Positions 21,990 through 35,030 of a DNA stretch of 64,000 nt are shown here, in pieces (position 1 is the stretch's first letter; the number at the start of each line of letters is the position of its first letter). Origin of the DNA: Bryoerythrophyllum caledonicum (taxonomy: Eukaryota; Streptophyta; Bryopsida; Pottiales; Pottiaceae). The notes beneath the pieces were generated by a model. That model did no database searches, was not told the origin of the DNA, and saw only the letters and a list, made by a program, of their open reading frames with translations. The DNA is taken from the NCBI GenBank assembly GCA_963971425.1, contig OZ020526.1, forward strand, positions 18,691,173 to 18,755,172. The letters run 5' to 3'. Position numbers and translations under genes: made by a program.

Positions 21990-24900
21990 TTGAAAGTGAG
22001 AATGCTAAGAGCATTGAGAAGTTCAAAGATGAGAACTTTAGCCTTTGGAAGTTTACAATTGAGATGGTGTTGTAGTCCATGGATTTTAGGAAAATTGTGG
22101 AAGGCAACGAGGAACCTCTATTCAAGAACGACGATCCGAAGGTAGTGAAAGACTACAATCGGCGTGTCAAGAAGGCCGTGACCATCATCGAGCTCAATTT
22201 GGCGGACAATCAACTTGCCGACATAAGGAGTTGCAAAGGAGTTGCGGAAGCATGGAAGTTGTTGTGCAACATCCACGAAACCAATAGCTTGTTCAACATC
22301 CTCTTCATTCGCCGTAAGTACTTAACAATTAAAATGCAAGAAGGTGATGATATGATAACACACATCAAGAAATTGAAGGAACTTGCGGATCAACTTAACT
22401 ACTTGGAGGTCCTCGTAAAAGATGAAGATATCGTCATGACCTTGCTTGAGAGCTTGTTGCCATCGTTTCAGAGCTTGATCAGGGCCTTGGAGACATTGAG
22501 ATTCGAGGACCATATGATGGAGTTTGTTACCGCCCGAATGATGGACGAAGTGTCGAAACGCAAGGAGAGGGAAGTTTATGGCAATGATGCGGCATTGGTT
22601 TCAAGGCCAAACAAAGTGGGCAACTCGTCATCACAAGGAGAGCCCAAATTGTGTTACAATTGTGGCAATCGGGCCACCTTGCGCAAAATTGCTTCAAGGC
22701 AAAGACATGGGAGCGCGACAACGCAAATCAAGCGAAAGAGAAGGAGGGTGCCAACCATGCAAAAGACGATGATGTTTACAACCCAAGATGGATCTTATTT
22801 CAAGTCCACGTGTAAGTGGATCTTGGATTTGGGTGCCACAAAACACATGACACAACATAGGGTGGCATTTCAAACGTATGAGATAATTCCACCACGCAAT
22901 GTGCATTTAGGTGATGATAGTGTCGTGAACGCCATTGGAATTGGATCCATTGTGGTGGAAGTACTTGTTGGAGGGCATCCAAGGAAGATAATTATCAACG
23001 AGGTCCTCCATGTGCCAAAGATGCAAGCAAACTTGCTCTCGGTGAGCAAACTTGTGCCAAGTAGATTGAATGTACAACTCAATGTAAATGGGTGTACATT
23101 GAAAGCATTGAATGGAGTTGTAATTGTTGTGGCACCGCGTGAAGCCAATTTGTACCAAGTGACCTTCACAAAGGTGCACAAGGCGGATGTGGCTAACGTA
23201 GTACAATCATCAACGAACAATGGTGCAATAGAGCTTTGGCATCATCGACTTGGGCATTTGAATGTGAGGAATGTGTGCTTTCTTCAAACCATGGTAAGTG
23301 GGATGACCCTGGGCAAGGATGACTTGTCTATCTCATTTTGTGAAGGGTGTGTGCAAGGAAAACAATATAAAATCCCATTTCCAAAGGATGAAGGAACCCG
23401 TGCCACCAAGCCTTTGGAGATTGTGCATTTGGATGTGTGCAATTCTATGAGGACGACGTCTATCGATGGTGCAAGGTACTTTGTGACCTTCATCGATGAC
23501 ATTTCAAAGAAGGTGTCGTTGTACACGTTGAAGACAAAAGGGGAGTGCCTTGAGAAGTTCAAGGAGTTCAAGGCACTTGCGGAGAAGCAATCGGAGGAGA
23601 AGATCAAGGCGTTTCAGTCGGACAATGGCGGGGAGTTCATATCGTTGAGGCCTTTCAAGGATTTTTGAAGAAGCATGGCATCGAGCGGCAAACATCAACA
23701 CTATTCACGCTAGAGCAAAATGGAGTGGCAGAGCATGCCAATCACACCACTGTAGAGATGGCAAGGAGCACGATTCAACGCCTCAAGCTCTAGTTTTGGG
23801 CGGAAGTGGTAACCAATGCGGTGTACATTTGCAATTGGTGTCCAACACGGGCTCTTGTCACCATGATACAGCAAGAGGCTTGGAGCCGCTGTAAGCCATG
23901 CATTGCACACATGCGTGTGTTTGGATGCATTGCTTATGCAAAGGTGCCTGATGCATAGAGGGGCATACTTGATACAAAAGGGACCAAGTGTTTATTCCTT
24001 GGATATTGTAAGGGCACCAAGGCATATTGTCTCATGTGTGTTGAGACAAAAAATATCATTAGGAGCTATGATATTGCGTTTTATGAGGATATCACTATTG
24101 TTAGTGATGGTTTGGAAATTTGTTCAAGTGGAAGTAGTGAGACACCATCATTAATTTTGGTGGACAAATCTTCCAAACCAACTCGTACAAGTATGAGTGA
24201 AGATGATGATTGCAAGACGGAGGAAATGGTGTTTGATAACGAAGAAGCCACAAACGAAACGCCTTCACCAACAACAATGGCCAAGCCGTGTAGAAGAAGA
24301 TGGAAACATCCAAGAGCCTCGATATCCAAGAAGGGAACGGCGACCGCTTGGCAATTGGTGGATGAACCACATCTTGCCACAACATGAAGGAGAAGGCGCC
24401 AACATGGCCACCCTCAAGGATCCATTGAACTTGTATGAGGCAATGCGCTCCGAGGATGCGAGTTAGTGGGAGGCGGCCATACAAGAGGAGTATGACTCAC
24501 TTATGGTGAATGAAATGTGGGAGTTGGCTCTGCTTCCGAAAGATCCCAAGAGCGTTGGGTACAAGTGGATATTTTGCACAAAAAATGATGCTTTGGATGA
24601 AGTTGTGCGGCACAAAGCAAGATTGGTGGCTAAAGGATTCTTGAAAGTTGTCGGAGTTCAATTCCATGAGACATTTGCTCCCATTGCAAAGTTCAACACC
24701 ATTTGGTGCATCCTTGCGCTTGGAGCAGCGCTCAATTTGGAGATCCACCAAATGGATTTGAAGATCCACCAAATGGATTTGAAGACCGCATTTTTGAATG
24801 GCGAGTTGGAAGAAGACATCTGTATGAGCCAACGGCAAGGCTTTGAGAAGAAGAACTTTGAACATCTTGTGTGCAAACTTAAGAAGTCATTTCACGGACT

Positions 24901-25963
24901 CAAGCAATCACCAAGAGCATGGTACCAACGAATCGACTAATTTTTCATCAAAGAGGGCTTTACAAGAAGTGAAGCGGATCACTCCTTATATGTCAAGCAA
25001 ATAGATGAGTACTTGTTGATAGTACTCATCTATATGGATGACTTGATCATCTTGGCTAGCCTTCTGGCAAAGTTGATGTGGCTCAAGGGCAAGCTCGACA
25101 CAGAGTTTGACAAGACCGATTTTGGCGAGTGGAAGTATTGTCTAGGTGTGGAATTTGTGAGGGACCGCAAGACACGGACCATCACCATGAGTCAAAGGAA
25201 GTACATTGAGGGGGTGCTCAAGTGCTTCAACATGGAGGAATGCAAGCTCATTGGTACACCACTTGATGTGAATGCCAAGTTGTTGAAACTCTTGGAGAAA
25301 GAGTTTTAGGCCATTCAAGGTGAGATGGATGGCGTGCCATACAAGTGTGGAGTTGGATCCTTGATGTATGCCATAATAGGCACACGGGCCGACCTTGCAT
25401 TTGCGGTGAGCATGCTGAGCCAATTCATGTCTAAGGCTGATCCGACACATTGGAGTACCGTGAAGCGCATCACGCGGTACTTGTAAGGTACTATAGACCA
25501 CAAATTGTGCATTGGTGGTAAGGACATTGCTTTGAGGGGGTATTGCGATGCGGATTGGGCCGGAGACGTCAACGAACGTCGTTCGGCAACGGGATATGTA
25601 TTCTTTGTTGGAGTTGGTGCCATCTCGTGGAATTGCAAGAGGCAACCAACCATTGTGTTGTCCACGACAGAGGCGGAGTACGTGGCAACTAGCCAAAGTA
25701 CGAAGGATGTCATTTGGCTTCGTAAGCTTTTGGCGGATGTTCGCTTTGTTCAACAAGGAGCAACGACCATCATGTGCGATAATCAAGGATGCATTGTTCT
25801 TGAAAAGAACCCGACACACCACTCACGCACGGAGCACATCGATGTGCAACACCACTTCATTTGCAAGAAGTTGGAGAGTAATGAGATAAGCTTAAAGTAT
25901 TGTCCAACAGAGGACACGGTGGCGGATGTGTTGACAAAGGCACTTGCTAGAGAGCGATATTAA
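21990..25963 (+). pseudogene. Copia gag-pol polyprotein remnant
   Basis: Gag frame runs from about 21990, with a TAG at 22073-22075 just before the ATG at 22079. The gag zinc knuckle near 22655-22705 is split by a one-base frameshift after its first two Cys. Protease near 22815 has D-L-G-A in place of the usual D-(S/T)-G. The pre-integrase HHCC region (about 23230-23360) and the first half of integrase (about 23400-23640) follow, then a stop; the rest of integrase is broken. RT lies at 24500-25310 with Y-M-D-D intact; its aspartate motif region carries a 21-bp tandem duplication. RNase H at 25320-25963 keeps C-D-A-D-W-A and T-E-A-E-Y. Further stops interrupt RT and RNase H. Non-functional. 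Confidence 0.9.
24743..24784 (+). repeat. 21-bp tandem duplication inside copia RT
   Basis: ATCCACCAAATGGATTTGAA plus one base occurs twice in a row, duplicating seven codons (I-H-Q-M-D-L-K) that carry the first catalytic Asp of RT. It is in frame, and expected to disturb the palm. Confidence 0.95.
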
Positions 25964-26005
25964 AGGTTAGCTACGGCGATGGGATTGCAAGGTGGTAACT
26001 CTTTG

Positions 26006-26016
26006 CAAAGTGGGAG
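26006..26016 (+). promoter_or_regulatory. Copia polypurine tract
   Basis: AAAGTGGGAG immediately precedes the 3' LTR and is the expected plus-strand primer site. Confidence 0.75.
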
Positions 26017-26431
26017 TGTTGGAGTTTAGAGTTACTCGTAGTTATTACAGTATTGTAAATAGTTAATTGAGATAGATTTTGGGGGAAAGTAAAAGGAGAG
26101 AAAACGGAGAAAGGTAGAAGAGCTACATGTTGCACATGAGAATGGCAAAGTCAAAGGATAAAGACCAGCTCACTTGCATTGACTTAGCCAAGTAAATTAT
26201 TGGTTGGAAAAGTCAAGTGGATGGTGGCAAAGTCTTAGGGGCAGCCATGAGGCCCATGTGAGCTAGAAGAGACTTGGAAGTTATTCAAGAACGCTCTAGG
26301 AAGGTGTCAAACAAGTGGTATAAGTAAAGGCCTTCAAAAGTAGGCAATATCGCACTCCAAGCATTGTTTATACTACTTTGTGTGTGTATTCTTGCTTGTG
26401 CAACCATCTCTCCACTTCTATAACATCAATA
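26017..26431 (+). repeat. Copia 3' LTR
   Basis: About 91% identical by eye to 20765-21181, starting TGTTGGAGTTTAGAG and ending CATCAATA, followed by GTTTT, the probable right target duplication. Confidence 0.9.
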
Positions 26432-26436
26432 GTTTT

Positions 26437-29400
26437 CCCTACCAAGTACAATCTACAATCTTGCATCAGCTCAAAGTGTCCATAGGCCGCACCTCGTCAC
26501 TTTTCCCCAACCTTTCAAATTGCAACCTAGAAATACGTAGGTGGGCAATTGTAAGATGGGCAATTCAAAAAAATTTCCTTGCTTCGGAAGGAGTTTCTTA
26601 TGTTACTCCAATTATTGCCTTGTAACTTGACGTATTCCTTGATGGTCTCCCAAACTTCTCTCTCAATATCATTCAATCCGTATAACAAGGCAACATCCTT
26701 GAAAAAAAAACTGAAATTCTTATTCAAGTGCCCTAACATTGCAGACAAATAGCAGATCCTTGCAACCAAGCGTCACAATTATTTGCCATGAGAAGCCTAC
26801 ATGTATTGAATCTAAACCTTGTGTCGACTAGGATTGTCTGCTATGCCATTGCTCAAAAAAACAAAGTCGCTATGACTAAGATTTCCTTCACAAGTGATAT
26901 CCAGGACCTCTTAATTATATTTCACAACCTTGAATCATTGGATGCTATAAAACCAAAGGAAGAAAACTACCAGAGACTTGGGGCTACTTTGATCCCAAAC
27001 AGGCTGACATTAAATAAATATGAAGCCAAGTAGTGATTTGAAATTAAAAGATCTTGGCACACAGGCCACAGTTACCCATTTGCATATTAGTGTCATCGCT
27101 GCTTCAAGCGAGTCAACAAGGCTGAATCCTCCATCCTCCTTCTTTTAGTAGTATACGCACTTTATTGCGCGGGTCCTTGTCGGATAGAGGACCGTGCCCA
27201 AATGAAGTTGCGGGTCTTACTTGTTGTCCGACTGATATCTGTGGAACTTTCATGCCAAAGTGCTAAAAAGAAAAGCAACGTTAACACAACAAAGTATTAT
27301 TTATTATCGTTTTGCCGTTGCTATTAGATTTGAAAAGAACATATGCAACAATGTTCTATTTAATTTTTCATGTAGTAAGTAGTCAATGCTAGAAAAATTA
27401 AGGTTAAGTTCAAAGGTTGAATCTAGTAGTTTAGTGCTATTGGTCTTTGAAATACACTAATGTGGCTAAAAATAAGAAATTTGTCTACTTTTTATAAGAA
27501 CATAGATCTACAACCGTAGGAAATAAAAGAAATTATAACTATAAGAAATAAGAAAATCTATAACTGTAGGAATGATTTTTTTTGTAATTATATATTCAAT
27601 TTTTTTGAATAATTGAATATTATCATTATAATACCGTGGTATAGATAATAATTCTTATAGAGTATTAATTTCCTCACTCCAATATTCGTTACTTTCACAA
27701 TGTGAAAATATGCAAGAAAGAAAAAAAATTAATACTCATTAGTGGCTCTTGGAAACTAATTATTTCTTATTGTTTAAAATTTTAAGAATCAAGTGTGGAA
27801 ATTGAAAAGATTCAATAGGACATTGAACGTGTTCAAAAAACACATAACATTCCAAATATTTGTGAAGATAATTGCATGCATTGTACTTGACTTTTTAATA
27901 CAATTGATGGTATTGCTAAAAAGAATATCAAACATGATAAGAAAATTTTGAAAAGACTCATGGACTACCATATAAAGTGGTGGTCTTTTTAGTCTCACCA
28001 CTACTTCAACAAAACATGAAGTGATGCATTATCACACATGAGCATTACTTTATTCAAAAATATATTGTATTCTCTAACTATATTGATACCGACAAGGGCT
28101 TTATATGTGTAATGCTCTGATTACTCCTCATTCAAAGTTCGTCCATATGCATTCAAGACTAGATATCTTTTATTCCGCTCTGCAATCATTTCTTCAAAAT
28201 TTGTAAAGTATACGTATTATTTTCTATTGCTAAGAAATATCTCAAAACATAGAGCTATATAGATACATCTATGAAGTATCTCAAAGAACAAAGCCACATG
28301 ATTAATTATTATGAAGAACCTTTATGATTCTCAACTTTGTCCTACTGTGATAGACATTCATCAAAGTGATTCATGCAAACAAAACAAAAGTGAACCTCAA
28401 ACTTTATTTTTGGATCTGAGAGCTTGAAATATTTATTTTTAGTAAAATGTCTATAGCCGCATGCAATGTGGAGTAAAATTTGGCACAGTCATCAACAATG
28501 GCTTCTGAATTTTGAATTGTACTTGGTTCCAATTGTCTATAGAAATTCATATTTCTCTGATTTTTCTACGCCATTGTTTTACCGTCATACTTGGACATCT
28601 ACACAATATTGTTCACCTTCACACATAAACAAAAGCTCTAGAATCTAATCTATTTTCATGATTGCAAATATATGCGCATTTTTCTACCTACAATCCTATG
28701 TTTAAATATTTGATCTATATAATCTAATTTAAAGTGAATGTATTATTGATTAAATTTTTTCAAAATTGACCCATGTAGTTTTAGTTTGATAATTTAAATA
28801 TACACGAAACTTACTCTTTTCTCTCTTCACAATATTCTTTATTTTCAAATATCAGTAACTAATGTAATTTTAATTGCTCTTTATTTTAATCAATATATAC
28901 ATACATGACGAGATAATTCAATGAAATATTAATATTTGTTATAAATCATTGTGTGCGCTGTCCACCTTAAAAAAAATCATTGCACGTGGCTTGCTTAATG
29001 ATCTCCATTTCCATGTACTGAATTGTTAAATCATTGTATGTCAATCGGATATGATTTCCATCAAGTAGCTCCTACATAAAAAAGCTAGAAATTCTTTACG
29101 AGCATCTTCACCTTTCATAGATTTATACATGAGTTTAATTTAAACGATTAAAGCTCTCTCTGTAGCTATTGACTTTAAAATCGACATGTTCTCCAGTGCT
29201 CTCAATGTACGATTTCGGTCGAAGAGTCATGGGAACAACATAAGCTTGCAATGTATTGTCTTTACGTAATAAATTATGAATCTACTTTGCATCTTCATCA
29301 TTTGAAACTCAATGGTTTGTATGTGCAGTATTTGGCGGCAATATTTTTGTTTTTTGAACAGAAAAGGTGTAATCCGTACTAAATAGACACCAAGATGAAT

Positions 29401-32100
29401 GATTTGCACAATTATATACTAAACCATACAGCAAATAGAATAATAATATCATATTGGAGTTCATGTTTATAGCTTTAGAATGATATAAAATGCTATGATT
29501 TTATTATCTTTTACTTATAGAATAATGTTCTACATTGAGTAGATATGGACATAATTATACAATGACAATTTAGATATGGTTTTGAAATGTTTCATGACAT
29601 TATCTTCTTGGAAATAAAACTATTTTTCACACCAAAATGCTAAATTTTTTTTGTTATTCTACGTACAAGTTATTGGCTTTCGTTTTTTTTGGCAAGCTAA
29701 ATTTTTTTATAATTAATTTCAATAAAGAATGATATTATTCATGTAAACATAATATTTTTTTAATTCAAAATCTCAATTCTAATGCATGTTGAGTATTTTC
29801 ACACAGCATATTAAAAAATTTACACAACATATTTGAAATTTTTACATATTATTCAACTAGGTATCAACATTATACACATCAGCATCAAATTCAGTAGTGA
29901 CAAAAAAATGAGGTAGTCTATCTTTTTTGATAGAAATAGATCCGACATAGAATTCTAAAGCTCTATTTGGAATAATGCAAATGCGTTGTTTAATAATTAA
30001 AGATGTAGGGTTATTCTTTAGAAGAACTTTAGTATCTCTCTTACCTTTAATTTATTATTCATACAAAATCCATTCCGTAATTTAAAACTTAGAATTGACT
30101 TCCTCTTATATCTCATTGTTGTGGAGGTCATGTGTTAAAAGATATTGATATAAGATTTCTGAAAGGATTTATAAATATAGAGATATTAAAAGAAATAAGC
30201 ATAATTAAAAAAATTATAACACTAATGAGTAGTAACATGGGAGCGGTCTTTCAATTAATGGCAACGTAAGAGAGCAACTTTAGCTGACCGCCATCAATAA
30301 CATCATAGGAGGTTTGTTTAAATGCCCCTTCAATAATAGGTAATAGGAGACGGCAACTTAAGTTGGCCTCCAAGAATAATACTATGATTATGCGGTCTTC
30401 TATGAATGACTTTTGAAGGGCTAATTATGTTTAACGATTGTGGTACGTGGTACATAGCACTATGGAATCATGCATTTTTAAAAAAAAATTACATTTCTTG
30501 AATACTGAATTTTTCTCATATATCTATATTTTAATTTCTTGTCACTAACACATTTATACATAAAATATTTACAATATTGTCATAATTCCAGATTGTACAA
30601 AGAAGCGATTGGAAAACCTCATATCCAACAATCTACATAACTAATAATAATTTATAATTTATAATTTTCAATAATATCCTACGTTAATTACACACTTAAA
30701 TAATATTTTTTTGTAAAAATAAATTTTATATTAATGCCAAATCAACTTGGTGGTACACATTTAGATTATTAGTTTAGAAGAATAAATAATTAAAAAAAAT
30801 AATGAGATTTCACTTTTTCAATCCTTGTCAAAAACTCCAAGTTGTTGGATGTGGAGAAATCTTCACTGATATTGGTTGGATACACCTTTACCATCCACAA
30901 TTGATAAGAGATTTGAAGTTCCATCAATATTCATTCAATTGCACGCAAAAATTCATGATGGTAGAGACTTATGTAAGTTGGTAGGTAAGTCATTGTTAAG
31001 CGAGCCATTTGTTCCAATATCACAATTAGAACTACAACTTAATATTGTTTACAGATGATAATTCCATAACTTAGTCAAAAAACATTCTGTAAAAAAAAAA
31101 TTAAAAAATTTAGGAGAGAGATGTTCATGACCGTTGTCGTAGCAGAGAGTTTGTGTTGCAAGAAAACACTGGATTTCTGTCTGCAACTTTTACTCAATCA
31201 ATTTCCTTGAGGTGTAAATCCAAATATATTTATAGATTGTCCCTTTTAAAAGACAATCACCTTAATACACAAGTCTTTGTAGGACAAAAGTGTCCAACTA
31301 CTTAAGTAAACGATAAAAACTTACAAACCTTAGAAAGGGAAACAATCCCAAATCATGAGGGCATGTATCTCTCAATTTAACCGTTGAAGTGACTTTTATT
31401 TTTGAAGAATCACTGATGTACTATAAATAACTACCATACCATATCTCAACTGCAGATTCGTCACGGATCTTGAAATATTGTCAAAATACTCACTACCTCC
31501 TTAAATCCTTGATTACAAACACCCGCGCACTGAAATCTTCATAACTCTCAAACAGATGCTCCAAATGCTACGAAATTTGAGATATAGCTTAACAGCATAA
31601 TAAACCACATTTTTTTAAAGTCTTAGCCAAAAATTCGTCTAGAAGCCAAAGATATGGCCAAAACCGTCACCAACATCAAAGTGATATACCTATAGTTCTA
31701 TAGAATATATGTACTCTATTCAACTGCAAATATCTCCTTTATTAAAGCTTGATATCCTTCAATTCTTCCGTAGAGTAGATAGAAATTGAAAATACCTTTC
31801 CAACCTCTCCTCTCGATCTCCAAAAGCTCTCCTGAAACTCTCGAAATGCTCAAAAAAGTAACAATAGATCTTCAGTTTGCTATCTAATTTTGGACGGCTA
31901 TATCTCATTCACCCGAGCTCCAAAACCCATGTTCTTCATATCAAAACTACAGCCCACAATCCCATCTATCTAATTCTGAACTTTCCTTCTTTTAGAACGG
32001 TCTTAGAGTTGTTCAAAATCTCCTAGCCGTCTCGGGCAGTCCCTTGAATCCTCATTGGTCATAGAAATTGGCGAATGGAATGAGGACTTTCATCCAAAGC
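26437..32100. other. Long AT-rich stretch without recognisable genes
   Basis: Only short random-looking ORFs on both strands; AT content is very high from about 27.3 to 30.8 kb. A minus-strand frame at 26527-26769 has a weak resemblance to hAT transposase text but starts and ends abruptly. No tRNA, rRNA or paired repeat was recognised. Confidence 0.45.
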
Positions 32101-32175
32101 CATCCTTCCTCCATCCCTCGCCACCTCCCTCCATCCCTTGCCACCTCCCTCCATTCCTTGCCACCTCCTCTTATC
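32101..32175. repeat. Short tandem repeat CCTCCCTCCATCCCTTGCCA
   Basis: About three units of 21-22 bp, with small differences. Confidence 0.75.
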
Positions 32176-32917
32176 CTTCTATCCCCTTGCCATGTCATTT
32201 AATTCTTTAGACTATCTTTAGCTTCTCAATTTAAACATTTACATCTAAACTCTAAACTTTAAGCCCAAATTTTTCTCAAAGGCTTAACATCAAACATCTA
32301 AGTCTTAAATAATCTAGAGACCACAACTAATTTGAAACGTACGAAGTGAGCTTTCTATATCAACTCCCAATTTCATTTATCAATTATTCTAACATATTTC
32401 AAACTTGTAAAGATATTATCAACCGTGATTGGTTTTTTACATATTTTAGGTAACCATAGTGCTACAAACGCTTATATACTACTGGATAATATCTACAGAC
32501 ATCGATCACAACTCAGTGGGCTGGCTGAGCGTTTCGCCACACTAAACTGATTGAGCGTTCAAATCCTGTAGATTGTCTAAACAGTTGGTGTGGCGCGTGG
32601 TCCGAAGACTGTTGATACTTCAATAGTGTGATAGCCGATTGACGCTCTTGAACCCTGAGCTAGTGACAAGATGCAGGAATAATTTCCAAGATAAGGCTCG
32701 CCCCGGTAAAATATGATCATGTGATTGAAGATGAATCCACTAGTCATATCTTCACTATTGGCCTAGACCATTCAATACCCCTATTTTCTATATTAATATA
32801 TGTTTTCACATCACGTACTCAATTACTTCACGACACCGTGGAGAGGTGATTGACTCACAGATTATAATCACTCAAACGCATCCTACTTTTGTCGGCCCTA
32901 CTTGTATGTTTTAATTC

Positions 32918-33108
32918 ACATGATGACAAAACGTGTAATAATCCACTTGATGACAAGATGTATAAGAACCCATCTGATGACAAAATATTTTAGAACGCAT
33001 TTAATAACAAAAGATCAAAGTAAAGAGCCACTCTTGATCTTTACGCAAGAAATTAATGTCCATTATGTCCGTTATGTCTGTTATGTCCGTTATGTCCGTT
33101 ATGTCCGC
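32918..33108. repeat. Two adjacent short tandem arrays
   Basis: From 32918, three to four degenerate units of about 28 bp around ATGATGACAAAA; from 33058, five units of GTTATGTCC (about 9-10 bp). A small ORF across them (32902-33126) reads as a repeat artefact. Confidence 0.7.
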
Positions 33109-33126
33109 CAACCGAGTCGGTGCTAA

Positions 33127-35030
33127 GAAAGCGCGCTAAAGCCATATTGGTTTCAATATACTTACACATGATGCATTCTTTAGAGATTTCAAGAACAAGG
33201 TTTATCTTGTGAAGCCTAAAAGCTTAACCTTGTCCTTTGGCTTCAGAAGTTAGAGCTTACTAGAATTAATCCAAGTAACAATAAATATAAATACATTGTA
33301 AAAACAGGTCCAATGACATATATACCTTACAACAATGTTGATTTCCTACTAAAGCAATAAAAATACTTTTATCTATATTCTTGAAGAAATATTTTTCTAA
33401 ATATATGAAATAAGGATTAAACTATTAGTTGCCTAAACAATTGCAAACATAATAAAGTTAGGGCTCAAGGTAAAAAAAATATTTATTAATCAAAATCCAA
33501 AAATTATTCAAACATGAGCCTAAATTAAAAGGACCACCTCATTGTCATAATTTAAAATTTATTCAAGAACTATATGCCAAAACTAACATTATTTAATGTA
33601 TCTTTTACTCTTATTTCAATTCCACGACTTTCATGATTAAATTTTTATTATGATATGAATATTTTATTAAGTATTTGTTACACTTAAGTCTTAAGGGTTG
33701 TAGCATTTGGGCAATCAATTTAGATGTGATTCATAACATGAATAGAGATTAGTTACAGTGATTGCCAAAATTAAATATTGCATTAGCTAAGTTTGTCAAA
33801 TTCAATAGATTACGTTGTTGAATTTTATGGAAAGAAATATCACTATAAATTGCATAAAACTACCATTGCAATAAATCATATATCCATGATGATTGAAGTA
33901 CATTACACTGTAGTATAAAAAAAAAACAGATTAATGATAAGTCCAAAATTCAATTTTGCTTACAGTCACTGAAACAATTTAATAATTTGTCTATCCGCCA
34001 TTTGCAGTTAAAACATGTCTAGAATGCGCTTATGCGTGCTTCTATACAAGTTCTTACACTTAACAAGAACAGTTGAAACCAGTGTTTTTATTTTAGGCAA
34101 ATTATCGCCAAAAAGTGAATTGAAAATTATCAAATTGAAAATTAGGCGACGTGGACTGGAGTTTACCCTAGGTAAAATTGCCAAATTTTAACGTTTTTAG
34201 GGTAACCTGTCGCCTTGGATCCTGAAGTTTAGGGTCTTCCAACGTACCTGTCGCGTGACAGTGTCGTTCCCATTTCGCTAGGGTGGCGCCATCGCAGCCG
34301 CTTGTTTTGAACGTACTCGCCACCATTTCGACACAGTCCCGCGCTCACTCGCCACCATCTCTCATAATGAATCTTGTACTCTTCAGCACGATTCGCCAGT
34401 CACCAAACGAAGTTGTTTTTTGGAGGTTTGTCGTTGCTCTTGTATTTGGTTGCGAATCGCGACCATGAAAGATATTGTGGCTGCGTGGGAGAGGGAGTGG
34501 GTGCGTTTCCCAATTACAGATCAGTTATGGAGTTCTTGCCCAATTGCACTCTGGGCGTTGCGCAATGGAAGTTGATGGATATAAGGAGGAGACGGCGCTC
34601 ACACAAGTATCTACTATCAATGTTTCATTGTTTCACTTGTGTATACTGAATTGGCCTCACCTGTAGCCTGCTGGATACTAAAATGCTTGTGTGTGTGCTC
34701 ACTTGACAGAAGAAGCCGTTTTCTTTGGAACGATCTTGGATCGACATTATTTGTAAGTTTAGGGTTTGCGTCCAATGTTTGTCATTGTTTGTTGTCACTC
34801 CTGGTCTTGTTTGTTGTTGCTACTGATTTTTGCTCAATCGCTTGTTACTGCAGCAAGGACTGAGTTTCACGCGCAGTCTGAATCTGTTAGATCTGAGTTT
34901 GTGGCGCAACAATGCAGTTGCCTCAAGACAACGCCATAAGCCCGATCGATCTGAGTTTGTCATAGGCTAGTTGTGATCTGCGGTTTTTTTAGGGTTCTTG
35001 CCATAGTTTGTTGTGATTGAGGTCGTCATC
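33127..35030. other. Gene-free flank leading into the hAT gene
   Basis: AT-rich to about 34 kb. At 34080 CAGTGTTTTTATTTTAGGC resembles an hAT terminal repeat and could be the 5' end of the hAT element that follows, but no exact second end with an 8-bp duplication was found. From 34280 to 35030 the sequence is mixed and may be the 5' region of the transposase gene. Confidence 0.35.

Larger units (their letters stand above)
20765..26431 (+). mobile_element. Ty1/copia LTR retrotransposon, decayed
   Basis: LTRs at 20765-21181 and 26017-26431 bound an internal region with gag, protease, integrase, RT and RNase H in the copia order. The 5-bp flanks are GTCTT (20760-20764) and GTTTT (26432-26436), a duplication with one mismatch. 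The LTRs differ at roughly 37 of about 415 positions by eye, so the insertion is old. The coding region has stops and frameshifts and cannot make a full polyprotein. Confidence 0.93.

Noticed and set aside
26527-26769. Possible hAT transposase fragment on the minus strand
   Set aside because: Only a short weak likeness (Y-L-S-A-M-L-G-H-L-N) without neighbouring hAT text in any frame.
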